Position numbers and translations under genes: made by a program | Assembly: GCA_903849645.1 (NCBI GenBank) | Contig: CAINJJ010000020.1 | Location: forward strand, 1-61,483 | Direction: 5' to 3' | DNA: 61,483 nucleotides | DNA from: an uncultured Acidobacteriaceae bacterium | Lineage (GTDB): Bacteria; Acidobacteriota; Terriglobia; Terriglobales; Acidobacteriaceae | The notes under the pieces: model-generated | The model's database searches: none | The model's input: only the letters and a program-made list of their open reading frames with translations | Told to the model about the DNA's origin: nothing | Shown here: positions 52,781 to 61,483 of the stretch, piece after piece | Numbering within the stretch: the first letter of the stretch is position 1 | Layout of the letters: every line of letters begins with the position of its first letter

Positions 52781-53218
52781 CTATAAGGTAATCGCGTGCC
52801 TCGGTTTCAATTCATAAGGTTCGAGCAGTTGCCTCTGCCCTTTTGACGGATTGGGTTTGGAGTAGTCCTTGTGTTCATCCCAGAACTTCTTTCCTATGTA
52901 CCTCCTGTCGAGGTTGAGCTTCAACATTTCATCATGCGGATAGAGATACCAACGATCCGCGTCCCTGAAGCAAATGTACAATTCCTTGTCTTTGCCCTGG
53001 TATTTTTTGGCAAACGTCAATCGACTCTTGAGCTGCACCCTCAGAAAGACACCAGTAAGGTGTTGTGCGATGAAGTCGGCTCCTCCCCAATCGCTGGTCA
53101 TCCGAATCGTCACAAATCCTAAGTCGGCCAATATCGACGAGACCTTTTGTAAGTTATAGGCCTCTTTCTGCTTGCTGTTGAGTTTCTCGTATGGGATTGG
53201 CTCAAAGGTCACGGGCAT
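52781..53218 (-). CDS. PD-(D/E)XK-like protein of unknown function
   Basis: The 145-residue product (ATG at 53218, AGGAGGAG upstream) has the order KEAYNLQKVSSILADLGF, DWGGADFIAQHLTG, VFLRVQLKSRLTF. An Asp in GADFIA followed by Gln-x-Lys (QLK) fits the PD-(D/E)XK nuclease core, with Glu in the first helix. It ends with a tyrosine-rich DRWYLYPHDEMLKL. The coding DNA is clearly less GC-rich than that of its neighbours and uses many A/T third positions, a sign of transfer. No methylase is next to it. Confidence 0.6.
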   Translation of the reverse strand: MPVTFEPIPYEKLNSKQKEAYNLQKVSSILADLGFVTIRMTSDWGGADFIAQHLTGVFLRVQLKSRLTFAKKYQGKDKELYICFRDADRWYLYPHDEMLKLNLDRRYIGKKFWDEHKDYSKPNPSKGQRQLLEPYELKPRHAITL

Positions 53219-53282
53219 CGGGTCTCCTCCTGGTTTTACGATGGATTGCAGCAAAATCCGTGGCAGAGGTACGAACATGTTT

Positions 53283-54290
53283 TCAAATCAGCTCCACGCC
53301 CCACAGATCATGCAGGTGCACCACGCCTTCCACCGTTCCCGCCGCGTCCACCACCACCAGGGACGTAATCTTCCGCTCCTCCAGAATCCGTAGCGCCGTG
53401 GCCGCCAGTTCTCCCGCCGCAATCGTCCTGGGATGCGCGTTCATCGCCTCGCCGGCCGATCGGCTCAGCGCCGCGCCGCCCTCGCGCTCCAGCAGCCGCC
53501 GCAGGTCGCCGTCCGAGATCACCCCGCGCAGCCTGCCCGCCTCCTGCACCGTGGTCAGCCCCAGCTTCTTTGACGACATCTCATAGATCACGTCCGTCAT
53601 CGGCGTCTCGGGCGCCACCACCGGCACCGCATCGCCCGTATGCATCAGGTCGCGCACCTTGGCCAGTTGCTTGCCCAGCTTGCCGCCGGGGTGCAGTTCC
53701 GCAAAATCCTCCGCCTTGAATCCCTTGCGCAGGCTCACCGCAATGGCTAGCGCGTCGCCCAGCGCCAGCATCGCCGTGGTGGAGGCCGTGGGCGCCAGGT
53801 TCAGCCCGCACGCCTCGCGTTCCACGCCGCAGTCCAGGGCCACATCGCTGGCCTGCGCCAGCGTCGAGCTCTGGTTGCAGGTGAAGCTCAACAGCCCGTC
53901 GCCCTTGCGCTTGAGCGTGGCCAGCAGCCGCAAAATCTCCTCCGTCTCCCCACTCGCCGAGAGGGCCACCACCACATCCCCCGGCATCAGCACGCCCAGG
54001 TCGCCGTGCACCGCCTCGGCCGGATGCAGAAAGAGGGCAGGCGTCCCCGTGGAGCTGAGCGTGGCCGCAATCTTCTGCGCAATGATGCCGCTCTTGCCCA
54101 TGCCGGTCACCACCACCCGCCCGCGCTCTTCGCCGCAGCGCAGCACCAGCTCCACCGCCCGGTCAAACTCCGCGGCCATCGGCCCTTCCAGCCGCGCCGC
54201 CAGCGCCTCCAGCGCCGCCGCCTCGGTACGCACCAGCGCCGCCGGGGTCACGCTCCGCGCTTCAGGTTTCTCTTGGTTGGGTTGGTTCAT
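53283..54290 (-). CDS. kdsD: Arabinose-5-phosphate isomerase
   Basis: The 335-residue enzyme converts ribulose 5-phosphate to arabinose 5-phosphate for KDO and lipopolysaccharide synthesis. An SIS domain (about 50-190) has VVVTGMGKSGIIAQKIAATLSSTGTPALFLHPAEAVHGDLG and ALSASGETEEIL. Two CBS domains follow (about 215-270 and 280-335), the first ending LRGVISDGDLRR. Length and order match KdsD. It indicates an outer membrane with KDO-containing glycolipid. Confidence 0.93.
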   Translation of the reverse strand: MNQPNQEKPEARSVTPAALVRTEAAALEALAARLEGPMAAEFDRAVELVLRCGEERGRVVVTGMGKSGIIAQKIAATLSSTGTPALFLHPAEAVHGDLGVLMPGDVVVALSASGETEEILRLLATLKRKGDGLLSFTCNQSSTLAQASDVALDCGVEREACGLNLAPTASTTAMLALGDALAIAVSLRKGFKAEDFAELHPGGKLGKQLAKVRDLMHTGDAVPVVAPETPMTDVIYEMSSKKLGLTTVQEAGRLRGVISDGDLRRLLEREGGAALSRSAGEAMNAHPRTIAAGELAATALRILEERKITSLVVVDAAGTVEGVVHLHDLWGVELI

Positions 54291-54381
54291 CGGTTTCTGA
54301 TGGTATCAGTTTCCGCCACCGTTTTCCGGGTCGCGTGTTCGCCCTGGCCCCTCGTACAATAGGGTTCAGAGGTCAATCCCC

Positions 54382-55014
54382 GTGAAGCGCAACACACTTG
54401 TTCTCTTCGTCACGCTTTTCATCCTGGCTATCTTTGGCTGGGCCGGCTGGGCCAACTGGGAATATCGCCGCCAGGCCGCCGAGCGTTTCCTCGCCTCCGC
54501 CGCCAAGGGCGAGCTGGTCGTCGACGCCGCCGGCGCGCCCCAGTATGTCTCGCCGCTCCTCGGCAAGCCAGCCCCCGCCTTCAGCCTTGAAGACCTCACC
54601 GGCAAGAGAGTCTCCCTCGCGAGCTACAAGGGCAAGGCGGTCCTCATCAACTTCTGGGCCACCTGGTGCGCCCCCTGCAAGATCGAAACTCCCTGGCTCA
54701 TCGACCTCCGCAACCAGTACGCTTCGCAGGGTTTTGAGATCATCGGCATCTCCGCCGACGACCTCGACAAGGGCGACCCCGAAAAGCTGGCCACGGAAAA
54801 GAAGGAGATCGGCCGCTTCGTCCAGCAGATGCACATGCCCTACCCGGTCCTGATCGATGGCGACTCCGTCAGCCAGCCCTATGGCGGGCTTGACGAGCTG
54901 CCCATGTCCTTCTTCATCGACCGCTCCGGCGCCGTCGTCGATGTGCAGATGGGCCTTACCTCCAAGGACGAGATCGAAGGCAAGATCAAGAAGTCCCTCG
55001 GGGCAGGGAAGTAA
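54382..55014 (+). CDS. TlpA-like membrane-anchored thioredoxin
   Basis: The 210-residue product starts with GTG at 54382; TACAAT at 54355-54360 could be the -10 box. An N-terminal anchor (VLFVTLFILAIFGWAGW) leaves a periplasmic thioredoxin fold with the active site WATWCAPCKIE (CAPC) and cis-Pro in DELPMSFFID. This is a TlpA/ResA-type reductant for cytochrome c maturation or other periplasmic thiols. The DsbD-alpha gene follows 87 bases later. Confidence 0.9.
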   Translation: MKRNTLVLFVTLFILAIFGWAGWANWEYRRQAAERFLASAAKGELVVDAAGAPQYVSPLLGKPAPAFSLEDLTGKRVSLASYKGKAVLINFWATWCAPCKIETPWLIDLRNQYASQGFEIIGISADDLDKGDPEKLATEKKEIGRFVQQMHMPYPVLIDGDSVSQPYGGLDELPMSFFIDRSGAVVDVQMGLTSKDEIEGKIKKSLGAGK

Positions 55015-55101
55015 CCTCAGCACGCCATCAGGCTCCCCGAGCGTCGAAGCATTGAGAGTCGGAAGAGCACAGCAACATGGCTCCGGAAAGATTGGCTCCA
55101 A

Positions 55102-55602
55102 ATGATCAGGATTTCCCTCAGAACCGCCGCCGCCGTTGCAATCACCGCCGTATTTGCCTCCGCCTTCGCGCAGGGGCAGGCGGCCCAGGCTCGCTCCACC
55201 GGCAAGGCCGCGGCTGTGGAATATCTCTTCCCCGAGCAGGTCAGCGTTGCCGCGGGCAAATCTACCGCCGTCGCCCTGCACTTCCGCATTGCGCCCGGAC
55301 TTCACATCAACTCCCACACCCCCGCCGAAGTGGAGCTCATCCCCACCGCCTTCTCCATCCCTGAAGGCTCCGGCGTGCGGCTCGACAGCGCAGCCTACCC
55401 GCCCGGCACCAACCTCGTTCTGCCCCTGGACCCCAAGACGAAGCTCAGTGTCTACAGCGGCGAGTTCATCATCCAGGCGCGCCTCACCGCCTCCCCCGGC
55501 GACCACCTGGTTGAAGCCAGGCTCCGCTACCAGGCCTGCGACAACGCCGCCTGCATGCCGCCCAAGACCATCACTGTCCCCATCGACGTGATCGGTAAAT
55601 AG
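55102..55602 (+). CDS. Stand-alone DsbD-alpha (N-terminal) domain protein
   Basis: The 166-residue exported protein has a signal peptide (AAAVAITAVFASAFAQ). It then has an immunoglobulin-like DsbD N-terminal domain: HFRIAPGLHINSHTP, then RLRYQACDNAACMPPKTITVP. The two cysteines in CDNAAC correspond to the redox pair of DsbD-alpha. The membrane part and C-terminal thioredoxin of DsbD are absent. Next to a TlpA-like gene, it probably carries electrons from a separate CcdA/DsbD membrane protein. Confidence 0.85.
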   Translation: MIRISLRTAAAVAITAVFASAFAQGQAAQARSTGKAAAVEYLFPEQVSVAAGKSTAVALHFRIAPGLHINSHTPAEVELIPTAFSIPEGSGVRLDSAAYPPGTNLVLPLDPKTKLSVYSGEFIIQARLTASPGDHLVEARLRYQACDNAACMPPKTITVPIDVIGK

Positions 55603-56008
55603 GCGGGCAGAAAAGGCAATAGGGACCAAGGTACGGGGACAGCCGGAGATCAATCATCCTGTTTCCTTCCTTGAACCTTACACCGCTATTGAGAGCGCGC
55701 AGGATGACAGCGTGCTTCTTTGGGGGCGAGGATGGATGTTTGAAGCGCCGCGGCGGACTCCGAATTTGACGGTGAAGCTGCGGGAGCTCTTCGAGCAAGG
55801 GAAGCACGCGCCCGTTGATGGCTGACGGGAATCCCAAGTCGAAGATGAGAGCACATGTGCGGCTGCCACAGTCGTTCGAAACACTGTACTTGGGAACCCA
55901 TGGCTCTATCCAATCCAAAACCTTCGCGTAACTATTTGCTTTTCAATCTGGTCCGAAATGGCGATAATTGGCACCTGGTCACCCTCCTTCCCTTCGCGGA
56001 GTTACTTG
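55603..56008. other. 406-base intergenic region, no recognised gene
   Basis: Short open frames exist on both strands but none has a ribosome site or a recognisable product. A plus-strand piece at 55734-55824 encodes MFEAPRRTPNLTVKLREL and ends at a TGA, perhaps a gene remnant. The last 60 bases hold the leader and CGGAG ribosome site of the next gene. Confidence 0.3.
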
Positions 56009-56809
56009 ATGCCCACGCCACTGGAAAGAATAAGAGAGGTGTTTGCCCCTGAGCCTGGCCATGCGCCGGGACTCTTCCAGGCGTCGGCCACCATCTTCTC
56101 TATCTCGGCCGTCTATCTGTACTTCGCAGGTTACATTTACTGCTACTTTTACTACTACAAATACTTTGGCGTCACGCTGGAGTCGCTCGACCTCTCCCCG
56201 CAGTTTTACCTGATGCGCGCGTATACCGCGCTGAACAATCTCAAAGGCATCGGTCTGCTGCTGGTGCTCATGCTTGTCATTGCGTCGTATTTGCGCGGCT
56301 GGCTGCGTACCGGCATCACCGTGACGGCCTTGATCGCCGCCTTTCCGGCTCTCTTCTATCTAAGCTGGAACACCGCGGAGTATCAGTCTCGCGTTAGTGT
56401 CTGCGAGTCCAGCAACGCCATCCGGCTTCACTTCAAGGAATCGGAAAAGAAGATTCGCGCCTCGCCCGATCAGACCGAGGCTGCCGGGGGCAAGGTGGTT
56501 CCAGCCGCGTCTGTTGCTGGCCGCCCATCACCGGGAAAGGCCGGCCCAGAGGTACCCGCGGCGCTGAACGCGGCGAAGGCGAGCCAGACGGATGCTCCGG
56601 ACGGGGACGATCCGGTGACCATGAAAGATCTCGCCAAGCTGGGAGATGCGGGTCAACTCGGACTGCTGCTGGAGACCAAGGAGCGCCTGGTCGTCTTTCG
56701 AAAACAGGAATGCGACGACGGGAAGAACGGGCCAAGCAAGATCGATCTGGTCCATGTGTACACGATCGAGCGATCGGACATCGATTTCACCGATGTTTCC
56801 CAACCCTGA
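56009..56809 (+). CDS. Membrane protein of unknown function
   Basis: The 266-residue product (ATG at 56009, CGGAG seven bases upstream) has about four hydrophobic helices within residues 20-125: FSISAVYLYFAGYIYCYFYYYKYF, GIGLLLVLMLVIASYL and TVTALIAAFPALFYLS. A polar, Ala/Pro-rich low-complexity linker follows (about 165-210). A C-terminal soluble part (LLLETKERLVVFRKQEC) is reminiscent of a small cytoplasmic or periplasmic domain. Unrecognised. The next gene starts 11 bases after its stop, so they form an operon. Confidence 0.65.
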   Translation: MPTPLERIREVFAPEPGHAPGLFQASATIFSISAVYLYFAGYIYCYFYYYKYFGVTLESLDLSPQFYLMRAYTALNNLKGIGLLLVLMLVIASYLRGWLRTGITVTALIAAFPALFYLSWNTAEYQSRVSVCESSNAIRLHFKESEKKIRASPDQTEAAGGKVVPAASVAGRPSPGKAGPEVPAALNAAKASQTDAPDGDDPVTMKDLAKLGDAGQLGLLLETKERLVVFRKQECDDGKNGPSKIDLVHVYTIERSDIDFTDVSQP

Positions 56810-56819
56810 GGAGATTGCC

Positions 56820-57176
56820 ATGAGAAGGGTCGCCCAATTCGTTCTGTTCGTCCTCCTGTTTGCTCGCCTCGCCGCGGGTGCAAGCGACAAAATTGAATAC
56901 CTTTTGCTGAGTTACAAAGGTCACAGGCTCACTGGCCGCATCACGGCCGAGAACGTCTTCACGACATGCGGAAAACTCAAGATTGATATCCAGAAGATTC
57001 GCGATCAATATCCCGAAATGCATCTGGAAAAGACAATGCCCTGCCAGGGCATGTCGCTTAACTCAGTGGGTCCAGAGGCCGATGCGGCCGAGGAGAGGGC
57101 GAAAGAGGCGGATCGCAAGGAACTTGAGGAGATGCTCGCTGATTACAAGGACGACCACGCCGAGGACCAACAGTAG
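56820..57176 (+). CDS. Small secreted protein of unknown function
   Basis: The 118-residue product (ATG at 56820, GAGGAG upstream) has a signal peptide (QFVLFVLLFARLAAGA). The mature part, SDKIEYLLLSYKGHRLTGRITAENVFTTCGKLKIDIQKIRDQYP, has two cysteines (FTTCGK, MPCQG) that could pair. An acidic, helical tail follows (EEMLADYKDDHAEDQQ). Co-transcribed with the membrane protein before it. Confidence 0.65.
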   Translation: MRRVAQFVLFVLLFARLAAGASDKIEYLLLSYKGHRLTGRITAENVFTTCGKLKIDIQKIRDQYPEMHLEKTMPCQGMSLNSVGPEADAAEERAKEADRKELEEMLADYKDDHAEDQQ

Positions 57177-57223
57177 CCGCGCATCCCGTTGCTCGAACAT
57201 GCCATTCGAACACCATGGGACCG

Positions 57224-57263
57224 GCGCCCCAGGGGGCCGCCTTAGAGACCTGGGAAAGCACCC
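57224..57263 (+). repeat. Hairpin repeat (REP-like), distant copy
   Basis: GCGCCCC, an AGG...CCT stem with decayed inner pairing, then GGGAAAGCAC. This keeps the outer frame of the family at 10-13 kb. It lies between the secreted-protein gene and glnS. Confidence 0.5.
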
Positions 57264-57320
57264 CCCCCTGCGAGCAATCGGCGGGCGTCTGCTCCGTGCA
57301 ATGGCCCCAACCTCCGGTTG

Positions 57321-59027
<1,707 letters not shown>

Positions 59028-59216
59028 GGCTGACCTTGATTATTTCATGGGAGGGCTTTGCTCAATGAGAGCGGCGCGGAAGAGCATCGAAGTTGCGGCG
59101 AGAACCGGGAATTCCGTTCATTCCAGAACTGGAAGACCTGGGCAATCGTTCACGGCAGCCGTAAATTCAGGCAACGCTGGTGCATGACGGGCCGCCCATG
59201 ACCGGCTAGGTTCGAG

Positions 59217-59678
59217 TCACTGCGATCGTTTCCCCTTTGCCGGGACGAGCTTCAGTTGATGCTTCCCCTGCGCCTGTTCTTTTCCGTCTGGCTGCGTTTG
59301 ATCGAAGAGCCAGAGAACGGCCTCCTTGTGCGCGGCCCAGGCGCAGCTCAGGTTGCTCAGAACCAGGACGGCTTCTTCCTCGCTACCGGGCGAATACATC
59401 TCCGGCGCTTCCTCGGGCAAGGGCTTGCGTATGGTCATGTAGAGTTCCACATGCCCGTTGGCGGCGCGCGCGATTTCGAGTGCTGCTTTTGCACCAGCCC
59501 GGTCGCCGGCCAGGAAGCGCTCTAGCACGCGCCCCCATGCGAAGTTGGCCAGGGCATCGTCCTCATACTTCTTGAGCAGCCTGCCCGCGCCCTTCAGGTC
59601 GCCAGCCGTTAAATAGAGGCCAAGCAACGGATCGCGCACGCCTTGATTGTCGTTGGGATTCAGCTCCAGCATTCTTTC
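59217..59678 (-). pseudogene. C-terminal half of a TPR-like protein cut by an in-frame stop
   Basis: This frame continues the upstream reading frame exactly after a TAA at 59681-59679. ERMLELNPNDNQGVRDPLLGLYL is the LNPNDNQGxR motif of a widespread tetratricopeptide-like family, normally preceded by the segment now on the other side of the stop. The rest, AWGRVLERFLAGDRAGAKAALEIARAANGHVELYM and EEEAVLVLSNLSCAW, fits the family C-terminus. An ATG six bases after the stop could allow reinitiation but has no ribosome site. Confidence 0.7.
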
Positions 59679-60266
59679 TTAGATGCCGATTGCATCCAGA
59701 TTCAGCCCTGCATCTTTCAATTCAGATGCCAATCGATCCAAGGCCCGCATCCATGGCCGCGTTTCGAGCAGCAGCCAGAAATGACCCTTGTTTTTCTGGA
59801 TGAACTTGGCTCCCAGCGCTCGCTCACCGGCCTCGACTGCCTTCTTGAGGCCTTCGATACGTGCCTTCCGTGTCGGCGCATCCAGATCGTTCATCAGCAC
59901 CAGCGCATCGACGCAATCTGGATCCAGACGCAGGGCGCGTTTGGCCAACTTGCGCGCCTTGGCTTCTGTCTCTGCCTCCATGGCGTCAAAGGCGATATCC
60001 TGCGCCTCATCCTTCTTGTCGGCTTCCTCGTCGTTCAGTCCTTCATGCGCCGAGGGGCCATTCAACGAAGCAATGAGTGCATGGACGTCGCTTGGCAGAA
60101 TGAGTTCGTCAGGGCCAAGCCTGCCGGCAAGCATGGCGAGCATCTCCTTCGCCAACGCCTGGGGCGAAGAGGGCGACTTGCTGGCGGTACTTTTTCTGGC
60201 CGTTGTTGTCTTCATTGCGGCCTTCTTGGACCTGCCCTTCTTCGCTGGCACCTTCGGGATCTTCAT
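59679..60266 (-). pseudogene. N-terminal half of the same TPR-like protein
   Basis: From the ATG at 60266 there are 195 residues: a basic Lys/Ala/Ser-rich start (KIPKVPAKKGRSKKAAMKTTTARKS), a short helical part, and a TPR-like portion. The latter runs AEKARKLAKRALRLDPDCVDALVLMND-like to KNKGHFWLLLETRPWMRALDRLASELKDAGLNLDAIGI, then TAA. In intact relatives the text runs on through an aromatic residue into the LNPNDNQG segment, so a Tyr codon (TAC or TAT) changing to TAA would explain the break. Confidence 0.7.
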
Positions 60267-60581
60267 CCCATATGTGCAAATTTCTGGCAGTGTCAGTCTA
60301 CAAGAGCGCAGCTTGTGCGACGAAGCTGTCGAGCTCTTGGGAGACAATCCCGGATCCCCGTGCCCTTGGAATCGTTGGTAGTCAGATTTTCGGCAATCAT
60401 ACTTGAGCCTCGCGGTACGATTGGCCGAACTGGCGGCAGAGAATGGGGCCGGATTTCAAGGGGTCTGGAAAGCGCGGAGAAAACTCTCCTGTCGTGCTAC
60501 GAGGCGAAAAATGCGATAGGGCGCGCAAATCGGCGGGGGTTCGAGGTAGTCATTCTATATTTTTGAGTATAAATGACTTAT

Positions 60582-60603
60582 TGGCGGGAGGGAGGGATTC
60601 GAA
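60582..60603 (-). other. tRNA-Ser 3'-end-like segment, possible attachment site
   Basis: On the minus strand the 22 bases read TTCGAATCCCTCC then CTCCCGCCA. This matches the T-loop, T-stem and acceptor end of a typical tRNA-Ser with about one base missing. No tRNA body is present on either side. A free tRNA 3' end beside AT-rich accessory DNA is what integration into a tRNA gene leaves behind. Confidence 0.45.
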
Positions 60604-60699
60604 TACACAGCTAAGTAGAATAGAATGAACATAATGCTAAAATTCGGATTCGAATCTATACCATAATCTATACCCTCCAACATTTTTTTCGGGATTTTT

Positions 60700-60750
60700 A
60701 ACGAAACGATAATGCACTATCCTTTCGTTACGAAGAATTCAACGAAAGGA
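60700..60750. promoter_or_regulatory. Inverted-repeat operator array
   Basis: TCCTTTCGTT (60720-60729) and AACGAAAGGA (60741-60750) are perfect inverted repeats around an 11-base centre. A third related copy, AACGAAACGA, lies at 60700-60709. The DNA around it is AT-rich, unlike the rest of the window. It could be an operator or a terminal inverted repeat of a mobile element. The stretch 60370-60700 shows no gene. Confidence 0.5.
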
Positions 60751-60799
60751 CGCCAAGCCAGACATTGATCACAACGCCTGACGAGGACGTTGTGTTGTA

Positions 60800-61062
60800 A
60801 ATTAACCACCGGCTAAGAGCCGGTGGCTTTACCAGACGGCTGTAAGCCGGGTCATCGGCCATCCGGCCGATATTGCTGCTTCAGCCGCGTTACCTGATCC
60901 GCCTTCATACCCACCCTGGCCGATTAACGAGGGAAGGGAGAAAAGGCAAAAACAAGAGCTACCGCCGGCTAAAGCCGTGGGGTTTTCCGATCCCCGATAG
61001 GTGACTCTAAAGCAGCCCCACGGCGAAACTGCGTGCCTTCGAGGCATTGGAGAATCTATTCC
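60800..61062. ncRNA. Candidate structured RNA, class and strand unknown
   Basis: No open frame is credible here, yet strong pairings are packed together: CCACCGGCT-aag-AGCCGGTGG (60818-60838) followed by CTTT, ATCGGCC-atcc-GGCCGAT, GCCTTCGAGGC, and a longer-range GCCGTGGGG with CCCCACGGC. The terminal stem plus T-rich end could be a terminator. The layout recalls noncoding parts of IS200/IS605-type (IscB/TnpB) elements and HEARO-like RNAs, but no nuclease gene is adjacent. The assignment is a guess. RNase P RNA was considered and rejected. Confidence 0.35.
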
Positions 61063-61149
61063 GATATAGGTGATTATGGGTGTCTGTATGGAAATGCAAT
61101 CTGCTGGCCGTATGGGTGTGTGTGGGTGTATATATGTTTGAAGACCACA

Positions 61150-61293
61150 ATGTTCGAGACAGCCAACATCCAGATTTCGCCCGAGGTCCTCTCCCTGATC
61201 GGGGAGATCGACGAGTTCAAGGGAGCATGGCGGGCGCTCGGAACGCTCGCGCCGGAACGGCTCAGCGCCTTGCGCCGCGTTGCGACAATCGAG
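61150..61293 (+). pseudogene. 5' fragment of a Fic-family gene
   Basis: The ATG at 61150 opens ISPEVLSLIGEIDEFKGAWR, then LAPERLSALRRVATIE, the N-terminal helices that precede the Fic domain in many Fic proteins. The next residues should read like SxGSSTRIEG, but the frame instead enters DNA that codes for istA on the other strand. So the gene is cut after codon 48. The upstream 100 bases have TATGGGTGTG-type repeats and TATATATG, probably its promoter region. Confidence 0.65.
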
Positions 61294-61483
61294 AAGCGAG
61301 CCGCAGGCAGCGGCAACAACGCCGCGCGGTCGCGCTCGAACCGTTCGCCGATGGTCTCCTGGCGGCCGCGCAGGCGCCGTGCGCGGCCACCCAGCGCATC
61401 GCGCATGAACTGCTCGTTGAGCGCCTCCCAGCTTGCCGCCCGCGGAATCGGCACCATGAAGTTGCGGCGCGCATAACCGACCA
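61293..61483 (-). pseudogene. Partial IS21-family transposase IstA
   Basis: On the minus strand, from the window edge, the frame reads VGYARRNFMVPIPRAASWEALN, then LRGRQETIGERFERDRAALLPLPAARF. This is the middle to C-terminal part of IstA (typical: YARRNFLVPVPR, HSETIGERL-RD, LPLPAAPF). It stops abruptly at the fic fragment where about 100 more residues should follow. The 5' part lies outside the window. No IS end with terminal TG/CA repeats is visible at the junction, so this is a truncated or recombined copy. Confidence 0.75.

Noticed and set aside
60836..60900. RNase P RNA end (TAAGCCGGGT motif)
   Set aside because: Only the ten-base motif fits. The following bases do not match the conserved RNase P continuation, and other conserved regions are absent.

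Overview
The window reads as GC-rich chromosomal DNA of an Acidobacteriota member, probably near the Terriglobia/Acidobacteriaceae. The case rests on an Oar-like TonB-dependent receptor with an N-terminal carboxypeptidase-regulatory domain (28.4-31.6 kb), a set of secreted glycoside hydrolases (GH20, GH3, GH92), many small toxin-antitoxin pairs, and intergenic DNA filled with hairpin repeats. This is inference from gene content; there is no rRNA gene in the window. No CRISPR array, complete tRNA or complete insertion sequence is present.

Layout. 0.3-4.1 kb: a secreted protein of unknown role, a WXXGXW-repeat lipoprotein, a small secreted molybdopterin-fold protein, and a lone NuoI ferredoxin-like subunit. 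4.3-9.9 kb: a membrane diguanylate cyclase and cobalamin-dependent methionine synthase (metH). 9.95-13.2 kb: an accessory patch of hairpin repeats, two fossil N-termini of REP-associated tyrosine transposases, a fragment of a DUF4038/GH140-like gene, and four small hydrophobic-protein genes. 13.3-23.5 kb: xylulokinase, a MazF-type and a PIN-type toxin-antitoxin locus, a GH20 beta-N-acetylhexosaminidase, and a GH92-GH3 operon. Together these fit harvesting of N-glycan or hemicellulose sugars.

23.7-28.1 kb: a signalling block with two tandem-domain universal stress proteins, a cyclic-nucleotide-binding protein, a Crp/Fnr regulator with an FNR-like cysteine cluster, and a CheX-like phosphatase. 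Two TGTGA-N6-TCACA-type palindromes flank the block, and the regulator's recognition helix has the residues expected to read that motif. 28.4-40.3 kb: the TonB-dependent receptor, purU, a histidine kinase / NtrC-type regulator / degenerate receiver operon ended by a strong terminator, RNase PH, a GntP permease and class II fructose-bisphosphate aldolase. 40.5-59.0 kb: the large helicase Lhr, an Nei-type DNA glycosylase, a class A penicillin-binding protein, prolyl- and glutaminyl-tRNA synthetases, a short-chain dehydrogenase, a ParE module with a mosaic antitoxin, a PD-(D/E)XK-like protein, KdsD, and a TlpA/DsbD-alpha thiol-redox pair.

59.2-61.5 kb looks like the edge of a genomic island. It holds a TPR-like gene split by an in-frame TAA, a tRNA-Ser 3'-end-like segment, AT-rich DNA with an inverted-repeat operator array, a strongly structured noncoding stretch, and a fic gene truncated against an IS21-type istA fragment that runs off the window.

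The strongest candidate for something undescribed is the hairpin family of 10-13 kb. It has a constant outer frame (GTGCCCC ... GGGA-x-CACGAACC) around stems whose sequence changes from copy to copy while pairing is kept, and it lies beside decayed RAYT transposase genes.
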